A stretch of 64,000 nt of DNA from CAYSNP01 sp050945855 (GTDB taxonomy: Bacteria > Bacillota > Clostridia > Christensenellales > DTU072): contig JBMNTS010000004.1 of the NCBI GenBank assembly GCA_050945855.1, forward strand, positions 1-64,000. The letters are read 5' to 3'. Under the pieces are notes generated by a model. The model worked only from the letters and a program-made list of their open reading frames with translations. It searched no databases and had not been told where the DNA came from. Numbering within the stretch: position 1 is the stretch's first letter; each line of letters starts with the position of its first letter. This document shows positions 60,316 through 64,000 of the stretch, in pieces. The translations under genes were made by a program, and so were the position numbers.

Positions 60316-61498
60316 CAGAAATTATCTAAGTGTTTCCGAATACAACGCGTATATAAAAGATTTGCTTGACAGCGATATGTTGCTGAAAAACGTTTTTGTT
60401 ATGGGCGAAGTCAGCGACCTTTCTCCCAGAGGGGACCATTTGTTTTTTACGCTGAAAGACGAATATTGCAAAATGAGCGTGGTGGTTTTGGGCTATAGGA
60501 ATACCTATACTCCCAAAATGGGCGAAACGGTTATGGTTATGGGCACCCCCGATTATTACGAAAGGGGCGGCAAGCTGAATTTTAACGCGTACAACATAGA
60601 GCCGGTAGGGCTGGGAATGCTCTACCGAAAACTGGAAGAGCTAAAAGAAAAGCTTGCCTTATTGGGGTATTTTGACCGCGAGCATAAAAAGAGCCTGCCC
60701 AAATATCCGCAAAGTATCGGCATACTCTCCAGCATAGACGGCGCAGTTTTTTTTGATATTTTTCAAAGCATACGCAAGATTAACGAGGTGTGCGATATTA
60801 CCCTTATAGACATTCGGGTGCAGGGCGCGGGAGCGGCACAAAGTATAATAAAAGCGCTTAAGGCGGCGGACACAATGGGCTTTGACTTGTTGATACTTGC
60901 CAGAGGCGGAGGCTCTTTTGAGGATTTGCTCTGCTTTTCGGATGAGGAAGTAGTCAAAACCATTTACCGTCTTAATACGCCGGTAATTTCCGCCATAGGT
61001 CACGAAACGGATAATCCGTTAAGTGATTACGTAGCGGACGCGCGCGCGATTACGCCTACGGAAGCGGGAAAAATGAGCGTGTATAACACCGCTGTTGTTA
61101 AAGCGGAGATTATGGAAAAGATTCTCCTATGCAAGAAAAAGCTTGAAAAGAAGTTCCGTTATACCCTGCTTAAAGTCACCGGCAGCGCAAAGAGAGTAGG
61201 GTTTACCTGCGGTCTTGCGCTTAACGGGCAAATCGGCGACCTTAAAGAAAGACTGCGTATTATTTCGGATAAGGCAAAGGAGGGGGTCACCGCAAAAGAG
61301 GCGGAATTAAAGCTGGCTTCGCTTGCGATGGATAAATTAAACCCCGCCAAGGTATTATCCAAAGGTTACTTCGGAGTAACCAAAAACGATATTAAGGTTA
61401 CCCAAATAGACGATTTAGAGATTGGCGACAAAATTGAACTGATTGGCGCGGACGGCAAAGCCTGCGCCGTGGTAAACAGTAAGGAGGTAAGGCAATGA
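60302..61498 (+). CDS. xseA: Exodeoxyribonuclease VII large subunit
   Basis: Catalytic subunit of ExoVII. N-terminal OB fold (LSVSEYNAYIKDLLDSD, VMGEVSDLSPRGDHLFFTLKD), catalytic domain with ILARGGGSFEDLLCFSDE and AIGHETDNPLSDYVADARA, then a coiled coil. 398 residues, at the shorter end for the family. Overlaps xseB by four bases. Confidence 0.95.
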   Translation: MKEDNRNYLSVSEYNAYIKDLLDSDMLLKNVFVMGEVSDLSPRGDHLFFTLKDEYCKMSVVVLGYRNTYTPKMGETVMVMGTPDYYERGGKLNFNAYNIEPVGLGMLYRKLEELKEKLALLGYFDREHKKSLPKYPQSIGILSSIDGAVFFDIFQSIRKINEVCDITLIDIRVQGAGAAQSIIKALKAADTMGFDLLILARGGGSFEDLLCFSDEEVVKTIYRLNTPVISAIGHETDNPLSDYVADARAITPTEAGKMSVYNTAVVKAEIMEKILLCKKKLEKKFRYTLLKVTGSAKRVGFTCGLALNGQIGDLKERLRIISDKAKEGVTAKEAELKLASLAMDKLNPAKVLSKGYFGVTKNDIKVTQIDDLEIGDKIELIGADGKACAVVNSKEVRQ

Positions 61499-61704
61499 GT
61501 CTGGAAGAAGATATTAAGCGGCTTGACCAAATAGTGGCGGATATGGATAAGGAGGAGCTTACCTTAGACCAAAGCCTGAATTTGTTTAAGGAAGGCATAG
61601 AACTGGCAAAGAAGTGCGCCACCTTTTTGAACGAGAAAAAAGGGGAGCTCAAGGTGCTGGACGAGCAATTAAAAGAGCTTGAAGTGGAACTTGAGGAAGA
61701 ATGA
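61495..61704 (+). CDS. xseB: Exodeoxyribonuclease VII small subunit
   Basis: 69-residue helical subunit: LEEDIKRLDQIVADMDKEEL, then LDQSLNLFKEGIELAKKC. AGGAGG-like sequence before the ATG, inside the end of xseA; four-base overlap with ispA. Confidence 0.94.
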   Translation: MSLEEDIKRLDQIVADMDKEELTLDQSLNLFKEGIELAKKCATFLNEKKGELKVLDEQLKELEVELEEE

Positions 61705-62528
61705 AGGCGTATTCTGATTATATAGACATAATCGAAAATGACATTTCCGATTTTCTCGGAGGACTAAAGCATGTTCCCTCATCGCTTATGGACGCGGTAC
61801 GTTATTCCTGCTTAAACGGAGGCAAAAGAGTACGCCCCATACTTCTGTTTTTAAGCGCGGAAATTAACGATGTGGACACGGACAGCGTAAGACCGCTGGC
61901 GCCGGCTTTGGAATTCATACATTCTTATTCGCTTATACACGACGACCTCCCCGCTATGGATAACGCAGAATTAAGAAGAGGAATGCCCGCCACGCATAAG
62001 GTATTCGGCGAGGCTATGGCAATTCTGGCGGGAGACGCGCTTTTGAATTTTGCTATGGAAGCGCTTACCCGTGCTGTGTGCGAAAAGCCTTATCTTGCGC
62101 ACGCGGCAAAATATCTTGCCTCAAAGGCGGGTGCGGAAGGTATGATCGGAGGGCAGGCTATGGACATATCTTTATATAAGGAAAACGCGACGGGCAAAGT
62201 AATAGAAAAAATGAGTATGCTTAAAACCGCCTCTTTAATGGAGAGCGCCCTTTGTATGCCTTGCCTGATTCCCGATACTAAGCCCAATTTTGCGGAATTT
62301 GAGAAATTGGGCGCAAACATCGGCCTTATTTTCCAGATTACCGACGATATCCTTGACCTGGGCAAAGAAGAGGACAAACCGACGCTGGCAAACCATTTCG
62401 GCAGGCAATGGTGCGCGGACAAAATAGCCTCATTGGAGGCCGAGTGTTTGGAAATTCTTGATAAATATCAAGAAAAGTCTGTCTTTCTTAAAGGTTTTAT
62501 ACATAAACTTACAAACAGAAGTATATAG
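61701..62528 (+). CDS. ispA: Farnesyl/geranyl diphosphate synthase
   Basis: Trans-prenyltransferase making C15 (or longer) isoprenoid diphosphates. First aspartate motif LIHDDLPAMDNAELRRG, second FQITDDILDLG; GGKRVRPIL near the N-terminus. 275 residues, slightly short at the C-terminus compared with about 290. Ends 40 bases before the predicted start of the large RNA. Confidence 0.95.
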   Translation: MKAYSDYIDIIENDISDFLGGLKHVPSSLMDAVRYSCLNGGKRVRPILLFLSAEINDVDTDSVRPLAPALEFIHSYSLIHDDLPAMDNAELRRGMPATHKVFGEAMAILAGDALLNFAMEALTRAVCEKPYLAHAAKYLASKAGAEGMIGGQAMDISLYKENATGKVIEKMSMLKTASLMESALCMPCLIPDTKPNFAEFEKLGANIGLIFQITDDILDLGKEEDKPTLANHFGRQWCADKIASLEAECLEILDKYQEKSVFLKGFIHKLTNRSI

Positions 62529-62532
62529 TTTA

Positions 62533-62561
62533 TTGCAATAAAAATATACTTATGCTATAAT
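62533..62561 (+). promoter_or_regulatory. Sigma-A promoter of the OLE-like RNA
   Basis: TTGCAA, 17-nt spacer, TATAAT with TGC extended -10, immediately after ispA. The predicted start near 62568 is six bases before the 5' arm of the terminal stem. Confidence 0.75.
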
Positions 62562-62567
62562 TAATAT

Positions 62568-63150
62568 CTAAATATGGTGGCTCAGTATTCTAGTCAGGTG
62601 AGCATTATCTGAAGGCGGGGTTAAAATTCCGTCAAAGAGCATATCGATGAAGTTTCTTGTGCCGGCTTGGATTGCCCAAATTTGGGCTGGTGCTGGAAGT
62701 TAAGATTCTTGGGCGTTCCGTAACGGCATACGGGAGCCGACCCAATTATCGTGGAGACCCTTTTCGGAGGGCGTAAAACCGCCTTCTGGCTGGGATTAAA
62801 CCTGCAGCGCGGTAAATAATAGCTGTGTGCAGTGTAGCTTGCTTTGAGTGGTATGGGCGAATGAGATTTTAGCTCCCTATCCGTTGGCCAATGGAGAAGG
62901 AGTATTGATTTCTGAAACTTATGCTGCAAAAGAAGATAAGGTAATGCGAATCTGTCAAGGAAAGCTTCTAGACTGATATAAGCTAAGGATTATAGTGTGC
63001 ACTAAGTGGCGATTCGGTTGTGTATTTGAGCAATCGTACACTGTAAGGATTAAAGGGAAACCGCTTGTACGGCGACGGCAAGTTCTTTGCAGGGAAACCC
63101 TACCGAACCTGATGGCGCAAGGTTTACTTAGCTTATTGCCACCATTTTTT
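62568..63150 (+). ncRNA. ole: OLE (ornate, large, extremophilic) RNA
   Basis: About 580 nt with no credible ORF on either strand. The ends pair exactly: ATGGTGGC (62574-62581) with GCCACCAT (63138-63145), followed by six T. Internal helices include GAGGGCG/CGCCTTC (62767-62773, 62780-62786) and GCCCA/TGGGC (62674-62678, 62683-62687) inside CCGGC/GCTGG (62662-62666, 62692-62696). Known OLE RNAs are about 600 nt, lie after ispA in the nusB-folD-xse-ispA cluster, and precede oapA. All of this holds here. OLE forms a membrane RNP with OapA linked to cold, alcohol and Mg stress in Halalkalibacterium (Bacillus) halodurans. The identification rests on context, size and end pairing, not on a covariance search. 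Confidence 0.88.
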
Positions 63151-63163
63151 ATTTTGAGGGAAT

Positions 63164-63760
63164 ATGTCCGGGACAAAGAAAGATAAAAGCGCGACAAGCG
63201 ACAATCAGCGCAGCAAAGAAAACAGACAACAGAAAGAAAAGAAAAAAAAGGTCAGATGGATTATTTATATTACGCTACTGGGATTGATTTTTTCCATAGC
63301 GTTTAATTTTTTATCCCAACTGGCTTCACAGTCCGCCAACGTTTGGGCGGTAATCCTCATTTTGGTATTCTTATTATTTATAAACATAGCGGGAGACGGC
63401 ATCGCTCTTGCCACGACCGCCTGCGAATTGTCACCCCTTTTCGCTATGGCGGCGCGCAAGGAAAAAGGCGCAAAGACCGCAATATGGCTGGTGAAGAACT
63501 CGGAAAAAGTCAGCAGCGTGATATTGGACGTGTTGGGGGATATATCCGGCCTGCTTTCCGGTGTATTTATTGTAATTATCACAATTCAACTTTTTAAAGA
63601 TGAGCGGGCGCTATCGCTGGCAAACCTGTTGCTTCCCGCCTTATTCGGAGGCATTATAATCAGCGGCAAAGCGATAGTAAAAGTTTACGCACTTAAAAAT
63701 CCCAAAAGAATTGTGCTGGGATTCAGCAGAATGCTGGAAATTTTCAGAAAAAACAAATGA
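63164..63760 (+). CDS. oapA: OLE-associated membrane protein OapA
   Basis: 198 residues: a Lys/Gln-rich N-terminus (about 1-29, suited to RNA contact), four hydrophobic segments at about 31-51, 59-80, 121-142 and 150-171, and a basic C-terminus. The third segment contains DVLGD, the DxxxD motif known for OapA. OapA forms a dimer that binds OLE RNA and holds it at the membrane. It follows the RNA by 14 bases. TTGAGGG stands only three bases from the ATG, so initiation may be inefficient. Stop overlaps the tlyA start (ATGA). Confidence 0.85.
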   Translation: MSGTKKDKSATSDNQRSKENRQQKEKKKKVRWIIYITLLGLIFSIAFNFLSQLASQSANVWAVILILVFLLFINIAGDGIALATTACELSPLFAMAARKEKGAKTAIWLVKNSEKVSSVILDVLGDISGLLSGVFIVIITIQLFKDERALSLANLLLPALFGGIIISGKAIVKVYALKNPKRIVLGFSRMLEIFRKNK

Positions 63761-64000
63761 GGCTGGACGTATATCTGGCGCAAAGCGGGCTAGCCCGCTC
63801 ACGCAGCGAGGCGGCCAATCTGATAAAACTGGGCGCGGTCTTTGTAGGCGGCGCAAAGGCGGACGCTCCCTCAATGAGCATTAATCCCGACAATCTTCCC
63901 GAAATTGAAATTACATCGGAAATTTACGCTTCCGTAGGCGCGCTGAAGCTAAAGGCGGCACTGGATTATTGGCATCCGGAAATTGCGGATAAAATCGCGT
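63757..64000 (+). CDS. tlyA: TlyA-family rRNA 2'-O-methyltransferase/hemolysin, partial
   Basis: N-terminal fragment running off the window: MRLDVYLAQSGLARSRSEAA continues as an S4 RNA-binding domain (NLIKLGAVFVGG), then the linker EIYASVGALKLKAALDYW typical just before the FtsJ-like methyltransferase domain. 81 codons are visible. It overlaps oapA by four bases. In many Firmicutes dxs lies between ispA and tlyA; here the RNA and oapA occupy that place. Confidence 0.9.
   Translation, partial: MRLDVYLAQSGLARSRSEAANLIKLGAVFVGGAKADAPSMSINPDNLPEIEITSEIYASVGALKLKAALDYWHPEIADKIA

Noticed and set aside
62568..63150. Group II intron, tmRNA or RNase P RNA instead of OLE RNA
   Set aside because: No GTGYG start, no domain V and no intron-encoded protein; no tRNA-like ends; no RNase P core motif. 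Gene context and the oapA-like partner point to OLE.
62621..63197. Minus-strand ORFs of 102 and 80 codons inside the RNA region
   Set aside because: Composition is unlike the neighbouring genes, they lack ribosome binding sites, and they lie in the structured RNA.

Overview
The window looks like a chromosomal segment of an anaerobic, endospore-forming member of the Firmicutes (Bacillota), probably an uncultured Clostridia-type lineage. The reasons are the sporulation loci (spoIIAA-spoIIAB-sigF, spoVAC-AD-AE, the full eight-gene spoIIIA operon), HrcA/CIRCE-type heat-shock control, an ECF-type thiamine transporter behind a TPP riboswitch, Gram-positive Shine-Dalgarno sequences and sigma-A promoters, and gene orders shared with Bacillus and Clostridium. 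Coding density is high, with many 1-8 base ATGA-type overlaps. No phage, IS element, CRISPR array or rRNA gene was seen.

Layout. 1-2.6 kb: rplS and a lipoprotein-like GT-C membrane protein. 2.7-14.3 kb: a long co-directional block, yifB-dprA-topA-trmFO-hslV-hslU-hisS-aspS-rseC-like-trxA. 14.4-17.2 kb: glyA and a cysteine desulfurase/IscU-type Fe-S pair. 17.3-20.3 kb: a membrane-anchored phosphoesterase, then on the minus strand a 34-residue small protein, a GDPD and a LUD-domain protein. 20.4-31.3 kb: lepA-hemW, then the heat-shock operon hrcA-grpE-dnaK-dnaJ-prmA-rsmE-mtaB-HIT, preceded by an altered but symmetric CIRCE. 31.3-34.3 kb: rpsU, a YfbR-like HD protein, the TPP riboswitch with thiT, and a degenerate orphan ABC ATPase. 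34.3-42.4 kb: arginine genes, argD-carB-argF (+) converging on argG-argH (-), both promoters covered by ARG-box matches. 42.5-45.7 kb: a membrane protein, the spoIIA operon and six tRNA genes. 45.7-50.2 kb: lineage-specific genes (an acidic mini-protein, a condensation-fold protein, a DUF1700-like membrane protein, a phosphoesterase). 50.3-58.6 kb: spoVA, pepP-efp and spoIIIA. 58.7-64 kb: asp23-nusB-folD-xseA-xseB-ispA, a large structured non-coding RNA, its membrane-protein partner and the start of tlyA.

The most notable feature is the roughly 580-nt region after ispA. It has no credible ORF, its own consensus promoter, termini that pair exactly, and a following four-helix membrane protein gene with a DxxxD motif. 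This matches OLE RNA and OapA, a membrane RNP known from anaerobic and extremophilic Firmicutes. Other points of interest are: three genes whose TATAAT box lies exactly six bases before a Shine-Dalgarno-less ATG (predicted leaderless mRNAs); an ABC ATPase that has lost its P-loop spacing, signature motif, catalytic Glu and switch His; and a CxCxxCxC cluster in the GrpE N-terminus.

All calls come from reading the sequence. No database or structure search was run, and promoter and terminator calls are pattern matches only.
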